A program made the translations under genes and the position numbers. A stretch of DNA of 64,000 nucleotides from Tritrichomonas musculus (taxonomy: Eukaryota; Parabasalia; Tritrichomonadida; Tritrichomonadidae), in NCBI GenBank assembly GCA_039105265.1, contig JAPFFF010000005.1:4573501-4637500 (forward strand), given 5' to 3'. The notes beneath the pieces were generated by a model. The model searched no databases, was not told where the DNA came from, and saw only the letters and a list, made by a program, of their open reading frames with translations. Numbering within the stretch: the first letter of the stretch is position 1; each line of letters opens with the position of its first letter. Below, piece by piece: positions 1 through 7,664 of this stretch.

Positions 1-436
1 CTCCTTTTTTGATTTGGATTTTGACACCTTGTCTTTGATGAAATAATCCTGTGTTATGATCTTTATCTCCAAATAATCCATATATCATTCCAAAAACAGT
101 TATCTTCTTTTTTTTACAAAATTCAGCAAAATTATTACAGCTATCAAGAAATAAATCTGCAATTTTCCATTCGTAAGTATCAACAAAAATTCTGATTTTT
201 GGATAGCGCTGAGGCCCATGTCTTCTGTTTTGAGCTCTTCTTTCTGGAGCTCTGTTTTGAGGATTTCTTTCTGATTCTGGGATTATAAAAACATCATTAG
301 GATTTTTTCCTAAATCTTCTTCCAAAATTAATTCTGGACACCAAGTAGCTCTATCATCAGAGTCTCTTATTTTATTAACTCCTCTTCGAACATAAAGAGA
401 ACTCTCAAGAGGTAAAAAATATTTGTCTTTTGGCAT
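1..436 (-). CDS. Unrecognised protein, 3' end outside the window
   Basis: An open frame starts at ATG 436 (MPKDKYFLPLE...) and runs 145 codons without a stop to the window edge, so the C-terminus is missing. The visible part has a basic Arg/Gln/Asn-rich stretch near residues 63-78 (NPQNRAPERRAQNRR), then a mixed hydrophobic segment with YPKIRIFVDTYEWKIADLF. I do not recognise the family and see no catalytic motif, signal peptide or membrane segment. It lies 49 bp downstream of the next minus-strand gene and may belong to the same accessory unit. Codon use is AT-rich like its surroundings. It could be a nucleic-acid-binding protein because of the basic patch, but that is only a guess. Confidence 0.6.
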   Translation of the reverse strand, partial: MPKDKYFLPLESSLYVRRGVNKIRDSDDRATWCPELILEEDLGKNPNDVFIIPESERNPQNRAPERRAQNRRHGPQRYPKIRIFVDTYEWKIADLFLDSCNNFAEFCKKKKITVFGMIYGLFGDKDHNTGLFHQRQGVKIQIKKG

Positions 437-485
437 AAAAAATTATATTTCAAAAAATTTAAAATAAAAAAATTTAATTGTTTAT

Positions 486-2063
486 TTATTTATTAATTTT
501 GAGAAGTCTTTGAGGTAATCGTTCTTGGGAATTGTTCTTTTTGAACGGAGGCTTTTCTCTAAATATTAATGAACCGACATCTGTATTCACAGCTGGATTT
601 GCATTGCTGGTTAAATAATTTTTGATCCGAATCTTTCTCTTTCTCTTTTCTTTTATTTCTTCTTCTTCCTCCTCAGATGAAGATTGGGAATTTTGCATAA
701 CTATTTTTTGTGCTTCCTTGACCACAGGACGAATATTTCCTTGCTGATATTCATGCAGTAATATGAGCTTCTTCTTGATAGAGTCACATTGTTTCTTAAC
801 ATCATCTGGGACAGGACAAGGTCTTCTCCAATCTGCAGCATGACGAACTAAATCTGTCACTATTTGTCCAGCTCCTTCAAAAATCCCAGTTAAATTATTT
901 ATCCAGTCTTGGAGGTAGATATCTCCTTTCAAGGTCCAAAAATTCCTGTCCATGGCTCTCATCTTCTTTTGTCCTTTATAATAGGCCTGTAGTAAATCCT
1001 TCCATGCTGTCCGAGTAAATGTTGACCCAATCCTGACGGGATGGTCTGACTGGATGCTTTCGTCCTTTGAATAACCCAACCAAGCTAAGTCTAATGGGGA
1101 AAAAGGTTCAAAAACTACAGGGTCTATGGTCTGGTCGTCCTTAAGAACTTCCCTGTGAAAGACGATATGGTAGTGGATAATGAACAAAAAGGCCTGGAAC
1201 ATATCCCATCTTCCATTATTAGAGTTCAAAAATTTCTCTAATCTTTCCTCGTTGCCAGGTTGAAAAAGACGAAGCCTGTTATCACATTGAGCATTATCTA
1301 GAGTCAAGAGTCCAGGGTAAAGTCTCATAAGATGATCCCAAGGAGCCCAAATATCAAAGTTTGGTTTCGGAATTTTCTCATCGTCAGGGACAACATAATA
1401 TCGAGAAAATTTTTGGATAATTTCATTCGGAGTTGGAACATTTCCAGTTTTTTCTGCTTCTTTCTCTTGGAGTTCATGGATGACCTGGGACATAGTGTTT
1501 GCTACATCTTGAGAGATGATATTTACAGCATCATTTAAAATTTTATCGTCTTCGTCATTCTTTTGGACTTCTTGGATGACATTCTCTGAGAGTTCATTAA
1601 CTTCATTCTGGATCAGATCGGGCAATTTTTTTGTAATTTCTTGGCTGACTGCTGCTACTGCTGGTTCCATTTCCTCAACATCAGAATCAGATGGAAGATG
1701 CTGTGATGGCTGAGAACTTTTTTGTTTCTGCTGATCTGGGACTTTCATTAAAGCATCAAGAAATGGATCTCCATCTTGATCATTTTCTAGATGATTAGAT
1801 TCATCATCTTCTGGATTGTCATAATAAACAGGGGAAGCATGGATTTCTGGAGCTTTCTTAGGTTGAGTAAAATCCTCGAGATGTTCCATAGGATCTTGTT
1901 CTTGATCTTGATCTTGATCATTAGATGTTGCTGATGGAGCAGGAACGCTGATATGGGTACCGGATCGAGCTGATGGAGCTGGTGTTGATGCTGGGTCTAT
2001 CAACCTTGTTAGGACTCTTCTAGGCTGGACTGGTCCAAGGATAGATGGTAGTTGTTTTTGCAT
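486..2063 (-). CDS. Unrecognised 525-aa acidic protein
   Basis: The frame is open from 2177, but the first ATG is at 2063 (MQKQLPSILG). I prefer that start because it is preceded by ACTTCATTTTTCATTTTG, which matches the TCACTTCATTT core just before the small cassette genes at 3042, 4002 and 4969. Residues 20-130 are low-complexity and acidic (a DQDQDQEQD run). About 140-220 looks helical or coiled coil. About 225-450 is a globular, Trp-rich region. The C-terminus has a poly-Glu run followed by a basic KEKRKRKIRIK stretch that could be a nuclear localisation signal. No known domain is recognised. The shared promoter core suggests it is co-regulated with the cassette genes. Confidence 0.7.
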   Translation of the reverse strand: MQKQLPSILGPVQPRRVLTRLIDPASTPAPSARSGTHISVPAPSATSNDQDQDQEQDPMEHLEDFTQPKKAPEIHASPVYYDNPEDDESNHLENDQDGDPFLDALMKVPDQQKQKSSQPSQHLPSDSDVEEMEPAVAAVSQEITKKLPDLIQNEVNELSENVIQEVQKNDEDDKILNDAVNIISQDVANTMSQVIHELQEKEAEKTGNVPTPNEIIQKFSRYYVVPDDEKIPKPNFDIWAPWDHLMRLYPGLLTLDNAQCDNRLRLFQPGNEERLEKFLNSNNGRWDMFQAFLFIIHYHIVFHREVLKDDQTIDPVVFEPFSPLDLAWLGYSKDESIQSDHPVRIGSTFTRTAWKDLLQAYYKGQKKMRAMDRNFWTLKGDIYLQDWINNLTGIFEGAGQIVTDLVRHAADWRRPCPVPDDVKKQCDSIKKKLILLHEYQQGNIRPVVKEAQKIVMQNSQSSSEEEEEEIKEKRKRKIRIKNYLTSNANPAVNTDVGSLIFREKPPFKKNNSQERLPQRLLKINK

Positions 2064-2395
2064 TCGAGCAAAATGAAAAATGAAGTCAACTCTCGGTGAT
2101 GTGCTTCGATAAGATAATTTGAGAGGACGCTCACTTTTTGTGAAGACTCCTTTCCGGCTTTTTCCGGTAGCTGTCAAAAAAGTAAGAATTTTTGCCTCAA
2201 CTCAGATAAAAATTTTTGCCTCAGCTAATGTGCATAGAAAAAGTAAGAATTTTTGCCTCAACTCGGATAAAAATTTTTGCCACTTACCGGGCTCAGAAAA
2301 AGTAAGAATTTTGCCTCAACTCAGATAAAAATTTTTGCCTCAACTCAGATAAAAATTTTTGCCTCAACTCAGATAAAAATTTTTGCCTCAGCGAA
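2064..2395. repeat. Promoter region and leader-derived repeats upstream of the 525-aa gene
   Basis: The sequence between the 525-aa gene and the first array is built from copies of a leader-like phrase: AAAAAGTAAGAATTTTTGCC, then CTCAACTCAGATAAAAATTT, repeated about five times with small changes. The same AAAAAAGTAAGAATTT phrase begins the leaders at 2954, 3909 and 4882. The proximal part (2064-2090) carries the promoter-like ACTTCATTTTTCATTT on the minus strand. It probably grew by tandem duplication of an ancestral leader. Confidence 0.75.
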
Positions 2396-2850
2396 TTAAA
2401 TAAGCTCTATTAAAAACTGAGATTCAATAAGCTCCTTCAAAAAGCCGAATTCAATAAGCTCCTTCAAAAAGCCGAATTCAGAGAGATGACTCAAAAACTG
2501 AGATTCAATGAGCCTTATCAAAAAGCCGAATTCAATAGGCTCTATCAAAAAGCCGAATTCAATAAGCTCCTTCAAAAAGCCGAATTCAATAAGCTCTATC
2601 AAAAAGCCGAATTCAATAAGCTCCTTCAAAAACTGAGATTCAGAGAGATGACTCAAAAACTGAGATTCAATAGGCTCTATCAAAAAGCCGAATTCAATAA
2701 GCTCCTTCAAAAACTGAGATTCAGAGAGATGACTCAAAAACTGAGATTCAATAGGCTCTATCAAAAAGCCGAATTCAATAAGCTCCTTCAAAAACTGAGA
2801 TTCAATAAGCTCCTTCAAAAAGCTCGCAGCCGGCTTATGATTAGGCATCA
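2396..2850. repeat. Tandem array 1, 27-bp unit with 81-bp higher-order period
   Basis: About 16 units of 27 bp alternate between two versions: one containing AAAAAGCCGAATTCAATAAG and one containing AAAAACTGAGATTCAATAGG. Three units form an 81-bp higher-order repeat, clearest from 2641 onward and marked by CAGAGAGATGACTC. Because 27 is a multiple of three, long open frames appear on both strands (150-190 codons). Neither has a convincing promoter, and the other arrays do not keep frame, so I treat this as non-coding repeat. Confidence 0.9.
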
Positions 2851-2953
2851 AAAAAGTAAGAATTTCTCCCCCTCAGAAAAAGTTCATCTGTCAAGAACAA
2901 AGCAAAGCTCCGGCTTGCTCTGCAAGACTAGGGCGTTGCCCCCCGGTAGCATT

Positions 2954-3041
2954 GTCAAAAAAGTAAGAATTTCTGCCCCTCAAAAAGTGGACGTGCCCTG
3001 TCAGGACATATCACCACTTCATCACTTCATTTTTATTTCGA
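2954..3041 (+). promoter_or_regulatory. Cassette A leader and promoter
   Basis: The leader starts GTCAAAAAAGTAAGAATTTC, continues TGCCCCTCAAAAAGTGGA and ends CACTTCATCACTTCATTTTT directly before the ATG at 3042. TCACTTCATT fits the trichomonad initiator (TCA, pyrimidine, T/A). The same leader in nearly the same order precedes the genes at 4002 and 4969. A degenerate extra copy begins near 2866. Confidence 0.75.
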
Positions 3042-3308
3042 ATGTCTAGAACAAAGTTCCCAGGAAGCCTTGTTATGAAATACGAATCTGAATGCAATAA
3101 AGAACTTAGAAATCTCTTCCCAGACGGTATCGAATTCAAAGACTTTTTAGACCTCGCTTACTATGTTTCTTTACGAACCAACAGACCATTATCAAGAGAA
3201 GACAAAAGGTCTAATTACTATCTCAATGTCTGGTTCTATATGAATGACGACGTTTCTATTGATGCAGCTAAAGAATACATCAAAGAACAAGAACAAAAAG
3301 GTAATTAA
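3042..3308 (+). CDS. Small cassette protein A, 88 aa, unrecognised
   Basis: ATG 3042 sits right after the conserved TCACTTCATTT leader, and the frame ends TAATAAAC, where stop and a TAAA-type 3' signal overlap as is usual for trichomonad mRNAs. The protein (MSRTKFPGSLVMKY...) is soluble and charged, has aromatic residues in the middle (NYYLNVWFYM) and ends in a Lys/Glu/Gln-rich helix. There is no signal peptide, membrane segment or cysteine pair. It has no visible similarity to cassette proteins B, C or D except size. I do not recognise it. The constant flanks with unrelated coding sequence suggest a deliberately varied small-protein locus, which is inference. Confidence 0.75.
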   Translation: MSRTKFPGSLVMKYESECNKELRNLFPDGIEFKDFLDLAYYVSLRTNRPLSREDKRSNYYLNVWFYMNDDVSIDAAKEYIKEQEQKGN

Positions 3309-3379
3309 TAAACATTTCTTTTTTTTAACCTTTTTTTTTATTTATTTTTTTCTTTTTAGTCTTTTAATCTATTTGAGTA
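3302..3379 (+). terminator. Conserved cassette 3' block (copy A)
   Basis: After the coding region come TAATAAACATTTC, long T tracts and CTTTTTAGTCTTTTAATCTA. Matching blocks follow the genes ending at 4265 and 5217. The TAAA beside the stop is the known trichomonad polyadenylation context, so this is probably the 3' end signal plus downstream U-rich element. Confidence 0.65.
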
Positions 3380-3880
3380 TATAATTCAATGAGCTCTATC
3401 AAAAAGCCAGATTCAGAGAGATGTCTCAAAAAGCCGAATTCAATGAGCTCTATCAAAAAGCCAGATTCAGAGAGATGTCTCAAAAAGCCGAATTCAATAA
3501 GCTCTATCAAAAACTGAGATTCAATAAGCTCCTTTAAAAACTGCGATTCAATGAGCCTTATCAAAAAGCCGAATTCAATGAGCTCTATCAAAAAGCCGAA
3601 TTCAATGAGCCTTATCAAAAACTGAGATTCAATAAGCTCTATCAAAAAGCCGAATTCAATGAGCTCTATCAAAAAGCCGAATTCAATGAGCCTTATCAAA
3701 AACTGAGATTCAATAAGCTCTATCAAAAAGCCGAATTCAATGAGCTCTATCAAAAAGCCGAATTCAATGAGCCTTATCAAAAACTGAGATTCAATAAGCT
3801 CTATCAAAAACTGAGATTCAATAAGCCTTATCAAAAACTGAGATTCAGAGAGGTGTCTCAAAAAAGTTCAACGGCCAGAT
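3380..3880. repeat. Tandem array 2, 27-bp unit with 81-bp higher-order period
   Basis: Same family as array 1 but in different proportions: units with CAATGAGCTCTATCAAAAAG and CAATGAGCCTTATCAAAAAC alternate in an 81-bp higher-order pattern (clear at about 3612, 3693 and 3774). A plus-strand stop appears in one unit (CCTTTAAAAACTG). The minus strand is open for 165 codons but has no ATG at its start, so coding is unlikely. Confidence 0.9.
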
Positions 3881-3908
3881 TGAGCCTCAAAAAGCTCCCT
3901 GGCAAATA

Positions 3909-4001
3909 CCAAAAAAGTAAGAATTTCTGCCCCCTCAAAAAGTGGATAAGGCAAGGTTAACGGCTTCTTCAGCTCATCACTTCATTTCGATTTCAAACAC
4001 G
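3909..4001 (+). promoter_or_regulatory. Cassette B leader and promoter
   Basis: AAAAAAGTAAGAATTTCTGC, CCCCTCAAAAAGTGGATAAG, GCAAGGTTAACGGCTTCTTC and AGCTCATCACTTCATTTCGA follow one another. This is nearly identical to the leader at 4882-4968, and the 5' half and the TCACTTCATT core match the leader at 2954. Confidence 0.75.
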
Positions 4002-4265
4002 ATGTCAACCTGGAGAACAGAAGCCGCAGTTGATGGATTCGATAAAACATACGCATCTTACATCGATTTACGAAACGCTATACTCGCAGATAACGACGCA
4101 TACGAAAATCAAATTAACATCTATACAGCGATTCAAAATCCTACAGACGACCAAAGCTACGAACTATTCAATCTTGTACAGCGCTACGATGAAAATTTAA
4201 TATACATACAGAATCTCAACGACGATATTCGTGAGATGAATCAATATTTAATACAGCATGAATAA
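4002..4265 (+). CDS. Small cassette protein B, 87 aa, unrecognised
   Basis: The frame is open upstream to 3942 from a GTG, but that part is the conserved non-coding leader, so I start at ATG 4002 (MSTWRTEAAV), 17 bp after the initiator-like sequence. The protein is acidic, rich in Tyr, Asn and Asp, and largely helical in appearance, with a heptad-like second half (NLVQRYDENLIYIQNLNDDI). No signal peptide, membrane segment or known motif is seen. Length is within one residue of cassette proteins A and D. The stop is followed by the TAAACATTT 3' block. Function unknown. Confidence 0.75.
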   Translation: MSTWRTEAAVDGFDKTYASYIDLRNAILADNDAYENQINIYTAIQNPTDDQSYELFNLVQRYDENLIYIQNLNDDIREMNQYLIQHE

Positions 4266-4356
4266 ACATTTAATATTTTAAATACTTCTTTTTAATTTTT
4301 TTCTTTTAGTCTTTTAATTTTTTGAGAAGTCCTATAGAAAAAAGGCTTATAGTATT
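4266..4356 (+). terminator. Conserved cassette 3' block (copy B)
   Basis: TAAACATTT after the stop, T-rich tracts, then CTTTTAGTCTTTTAATTTTT. It corresponds to the 3' blocks at 3302 and 5212, with some divergence. Confidence 0.55.
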
Positions 4357-4520
4357 CAGAGGAAGCTCAGAACTTCGCTTATCAATTTGAGAGGAAGCTC
4401 AGAACTTCGATTATCAGTTTGAGAGGAAGCTCAGAACTTCGATTATCAGTTTGAGAGGAAGCTCAGAACTTCGATTATCAGTTTGAGAGGAAGCTCAGAA
4501 TTTCGCTTATCACATTCAGA
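4357..4520. repeat. Tandem array 3a, five 32-bp units
   Basis: Units begin near 4357, 4389, 4421, 4453 and 4485 and read GAGAGGAAGCTCAGAACTTC followed by GATTATCAGTTT. The exact 32-bp period is not a multiple of three, which argues that these arrays are not selected as protein. Confidence 0.9.
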
Positions 4521-4584
4521 GGAAGGTCTCAAATGCATTCAAATCTCTGCGTCTTTGTCAAAGAGGAATAGGCGCCTTCTCAAT

Positions 4585-4881
4585 AAGCTCAAAGGCCAGA
4601 TTGACTCTCAATTTCTTGGCCGGACAATTACCTATTCAATTTCTTGGTCGGACAATTACCTATTCAATTTCTTGACCGGACAATTACCTTCTCAATAAGT
4701 TCAACGGCCAGATTGACTCTCAATTTCTTGGCCGGACAGATACCTTCTCAAAAAGCTCAATGACCAGATAGGCTCTCAATTTCTTGGTCGGACAGATACC
4801 TTCTCAAATTCTTGGTCGGACAATTACCTTCTCAATTTCTTGGTCGGGCAAATACCTTCTCAATTTCTTGGTCGGTAAGTT
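4585..4881. repeat. Tandem array 3b, ~28-bp units
   Basis: Imperfect copies of CAATTTCTTGGCCGGACAAT followed by TACCTATT (about 28 bp) alternate with CTCAAAAAGCTCAATGACCA-type units. The array is unrelated in sequence to arrays 1 and 2 apart from short CTCAAAAAG and AGCTC words. Confidence 0.85.
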
Positions 4882-4968
4882 GTCAAAAAAGTAAGAATTT
4901 CTGCCCCCTCAAAAAGTCGATAAGGCAAGGTTAACGACTTCTTCAGCTCATCACTTCATTTATTTAAA
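4882..4968 (+). promoter_or_regulatory. Cassette C leader and promoter
   Basis: GTCAAAAAAGTAAGAATTTC, TGCCCCCTCAAAAAGTCGAT, AAGGCAAGGTTAACGACTTC and TTCAGCTCATCACTTCATTT lead directly to the ATG at 4969. It is nearly base-for-base the cassette B leader. Confidence 0.8.
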
Positions 4969-5217
4969 ATGAACACTCAAGCACCATACATGGATTGGTA
5001 TCCAAATGCTAAAAGCCTTGTTCGTAGAGGAATCTTCACACCGCAAGAAGCATTACGTTCTGCAAAGATTTATGCTAAGCAATCACTCGACATGGTCAAC
5101 GAGCTCATACGAGAAAATTGGGATCAAAAAGAGCTTTATTTAGATTCCTTCGAATTAGCTCAAAAGAGATTCTTCTCTATATTAGAGCTTGAAGCAAAGA
5201 ATCATCAATTTCCTTAA
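4969..5217 (+). CDS. Small cassette protein C, 82 aa, unrecognised
   Basis: ATG 4969 lies 8 bp after TCACTTCATTT and the frame ends TAATAAACATTTC. The protein (MNTQAPYMDWYPNAK...) has a proline/aromatic N-terminus and a long amphipathic helical remainder (TPQEALRSAKIYAKQSLDMV, then ELYLDSFELAQKRFFSILEL). There is no signal peptide, membrane span or cysteine. It shares only size and flanking signals with cassette proteins A and B. I cannot name a family. Confidence 0.75.
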   Translation: MNTQAPYMDWYPNAKSLVRRGIFTPQEALRSAKIYAKQSLDMVNELIRENWDQKELYLDSFELAQKRFFSILELEAKNHQFP

Positions 5218-5280
5218 TAAACATTTCTTTTTTTAATTCTTTTTTTATTTTTTTTTTTCTTTTTAGTCTTTTAATCTATT
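5212..5280 (+). terminator. Conserved cassette 3' block (copy C)
   Basis: TTAATAAACATTTCTTTTTT, T-rich tracts and CTTTTTAGTCTTTTAATCTA. It is almost identical to the block after cassette A, although the genes in front differ completely. Confidence 0.65.
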
Positions 5281-5284
5281 TGAC

Positions 5285-5815
5285 AGCTTAGCTGGCCCCT
5301 CACATAGTGAGTGACAGCTTTAAGAGAAGGCTATGAATTGTTTGATAGAGTCGACTCAAAAAGTTCATAGGCGACCAGATAACCTCTCAAAAAGTTCATA
5401 GGCGACCAGATATAGATTCTTGCTTTATAGCTGAGTATCTAATGCTAAAAGGAACAATGACCAGATAGCCTCTCAAAAAGTTCATAAGCGGCCAGATAGC
5501 CTCTCAAAAAGTTCATAGGCGACCAGATAGACTCTCAAAAAGTCGACTGCTATAGATTTCAGCCTAGTATAAAGCTCATATAGAGCATAGGCTCGATTTC
5601 TTAGTAGGGCCATATACCTATTGAATTATCTGGCCGGACAGATATGCTCTCAAAAAGTTCAAAGGACAGATACCTTCTCAATTTCTTAAATGGCTAAATT
5701 ACCTCTCAATCTCTTGGCCGGACAAATACCTATTGAATTATCTGGCCAGACAAGTAAGCTCTCAAAAAGTTCGGTGACCTTATATCTTTTCAAAAAGTCG
5801 TTTCTGGCCGATAAA
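5285..5815. repeat. Tandem array 4, ~30-bp degenerate units
   Basis: Degenerate copies of CCTCTCAAAAAGTTCATAGG followed by CGACCAGATA, mixed with ATCTGGCCGGACAGATA-type words shared with array 3b. The units are more diverged than in arrays 1-3. Confidence 0.75.
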
Positions 5816-5825
5816 TGGAGGGATG

Positions 5826-5853
5826 TTTTAACGGACCCGAAGGGACGTTAAAA
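5826..5853. other. Perfect-arm hairpin closing the repeat region
   Basis: TTTTAACG (5826-5833) pairs with CGTTAAAA (5846-5853), and an inner CCC-GAA-GGG stem-loop fills the middle. It marks the abrupt change from repeat arrays to unique sequence and overlaps the stop of the small minus-strand ORF. Confidence 0.6.
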
Positions 5854-5961
5854 AATCACGCCATTTATATATACTACTGCATTAACATTATCATTCTGTT
5901 CGATTGGAATTCTAAAAATCCCATTGATTCCTGTAATCTTATATTTGAGAGTGCTTGCCAT
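5848..5961 (-). CDS. Short 37-aa ORF, possibly a truncated gene start
   Basis: Reading minus from ATG 5961 gives MASTLKYKITGINGIFRIPI and 17 more residues before TAA. Composition looks protein-like (balanced, beta-rich) rather than random AT-rich translation. The frame ends exactly at the hairpin that borders array 4, so it may be the 5' remnant of a gene cut by expansion of the repeat region. No family is recognised, and it may not be expressed. Confidence 0.3.
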   Translation of the reverse strand: MASTLKYKITGINGIFRIPIEQNDNVNAVVYINGVIF

Positions 5962-6553
5962 ATGAAAATATGTTTTTATTAAAAAGTTAAAAGTTTGTCT
6001 TGTAACATTCTCAAAAAGTCATTTTTTAATTTTCAAAATGTCATATTAAATGTTAGTCATAATGCCAATTTCTTCAACATTTATGTTTAAATCATACTGA
6101 ATGATATAATTTTAATAATGAAATCATAGAAATATTTTACATCATTTAGATCATGTAGGAATGAGAATTTTTTTTATAATTTCGATTTCGTTTTTATATA
6201 AAAAAATTTGCTTAAATTATTGCATATTAATCATATCTAGCATATTTTATATCAATTTTGCCAAGAATATTAAGAGAAATATTTATTTTACTGAATATTT
6301 TGGTTAGCAATAATAATTCAATTTTGTGAAAGCCAAAAAGATAATTCAAAATATTTTATTTTAATTTCAGAGATTTATTTTTTTGAGCAAATTATATATT
6401 AATATTCAAAAATTGTCTCTCTTTTAGATTAATTTTTATGAAAAATTTTTAATCTTTGAAAAAAAATCGTTATTTTTTTCAAATGGAAAATTTTAAAATT
6501 TTAAAAAATTTTATCATTTCACTTTTATTTAATTAAATTGAAGCTTCTTGACG
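5962..6553. other. AT-rich intergenic stretch
   Basis: No supported gene. It contains AAATGGAAAATTTTAAAATT at about 6480, the same core word as the inverted repeat at 34,203-34,357, and an initiator-like TCATTTCACTTTTATT near 6512 that may serve the downstream ORF. Confidence 0.6.
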
Positions 6554-6820
6554 ATGATCCAGACTGAGTTGAAACAAACTCCATTTGATTACATCTCCCA
6601 GTCACCAGCTTACATCAAGCTCAACGAAGAATTTGATGGAGGAATTTATATCAGCGAAATCATTCAGATTGCACAACTTTTGTCATCAAATCTACACATT
6701 GATTTACAAAAAATTGATTTGAAGTCAATCACAAATTTAATCCAATGGTTTGACAAAAACTGGGAATTAATCGAGCCAAATCTTATGTTGTATAATTGCA
6801 CCGAATTTTTTTCAAATTAA
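6554..6820 (+). CDS. Small protein D, 88 aa, unrecognised
   Basis: The open frame can begin at TTG 6548, but ATG 6554 (MIQTELKQTPFDYI) is the natural start. It lies about 30 bp after TCATTTCACTTTTATT, a weaker version of the cassette initiator, and the cassette leader and 3' block are absent. The 88-residue length equals cassette A. The protein is acidic and helical, with one Trp pair near residues 64-69 (IQWFDKNWEL), and looks like a compact soluble domain. I do not recognise it. It could be an older relative of the cassette genes or unrelated. Confidence 0.6.
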   Translation: MIQTELKQTPFDYISQSPAYIKLNEEFDGGIYISEIIQIAQLLSSNLHIDLQKIDLKSITNLIQWFDKNWELIEPNLMLYNCTEFFSN

Positions 6821-7664
6821 ATAATTGTGTTGCGTATCTGATTAAAACATTTTCCATTATATAATAAATCTCGTATTTACCAACTTTTTTTATAATTATT
6901 ATTTTTTTAATACTTTGGTGAACACATTGTATGAATTTCAAATCTTCATTAAATTCATTAATGTATACCTGCGTTTTTATTTAGTCTTATATATATTAAT
7001 GTTAATTGATTGGGAATTGGTCTTATATGCACCAATGTTAATTGATGAATCATTTCTTCACATTTGGTAACGAAAGAACAACTTCAAGATGTTCTTCTCA
7101 TAGAGTATTTTTATTATATTTAATATTAAAAATATTAAAAATTTAATTAAATTATCTTCATTTTTAAAAAGTTACTCCGATAGATTCATTATATGATGTT
7201 CATCAATAAACATATATTATTAAATATAATTCGTAGTTATAATAATACAAATTTACTGACCTTTTTTCCCTATTTTAAATACCGATCATATTTTGCATAA
7301 AAAGGCCAATTTATAGACCTCACTTGTGATTTGAGAACTATTTTTGACAGAAAAATCTTATTCATGCATTTTAAAAGGCTTATATCTTGGATTATTATAT
7401 AGAAACTACATATTTCCCTCATAATTTGAGTATTAAGACATTTGAACATTAAAAATTGAAAATGATAATTGTAATCTTGAGATCAAAAAATAGTAAATTT
7501 CTATAATAATCATTACTTGTTACTTTTTTGTTATGCTCATTTTTTTATCCAAGTTTCTAAATACATCATTATTAACAATTATTATTAAAAAAATGAAATC
7601 AAATCAGTGAAATTAAAAAAACTTTATCTTTAATTAAGTAACTTTTTATTTAATATTTAAATAT
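6821..7664. other. Intergenic, nothing recognised
   Basis: AT-rich sequence with no open frame of note and no repeat structure beyond homopolymer runs. TATATGCACCAATGTTAATT and TATATATTAATGTTAATTGA near 6990-7045 form a weak direct repeat. Confidence 0.6.

Noticed and set aside
2396-3880. Long open frames on both strands of the 27-bp arrays as repeat proteins
   Set aside because: They arise because the period is divisible by three. The plus and minus frames conflict, the minus frame of array 2 lacks an ATG, and arrays 3-4 with 32- and 28-bp periods do not keep frame.
2300-5800. CRISPR-like arrays
   Set aside because: The units are contiguous tandem repeats without unique spacers, the setting is eukaryotic and there are no cas genes.
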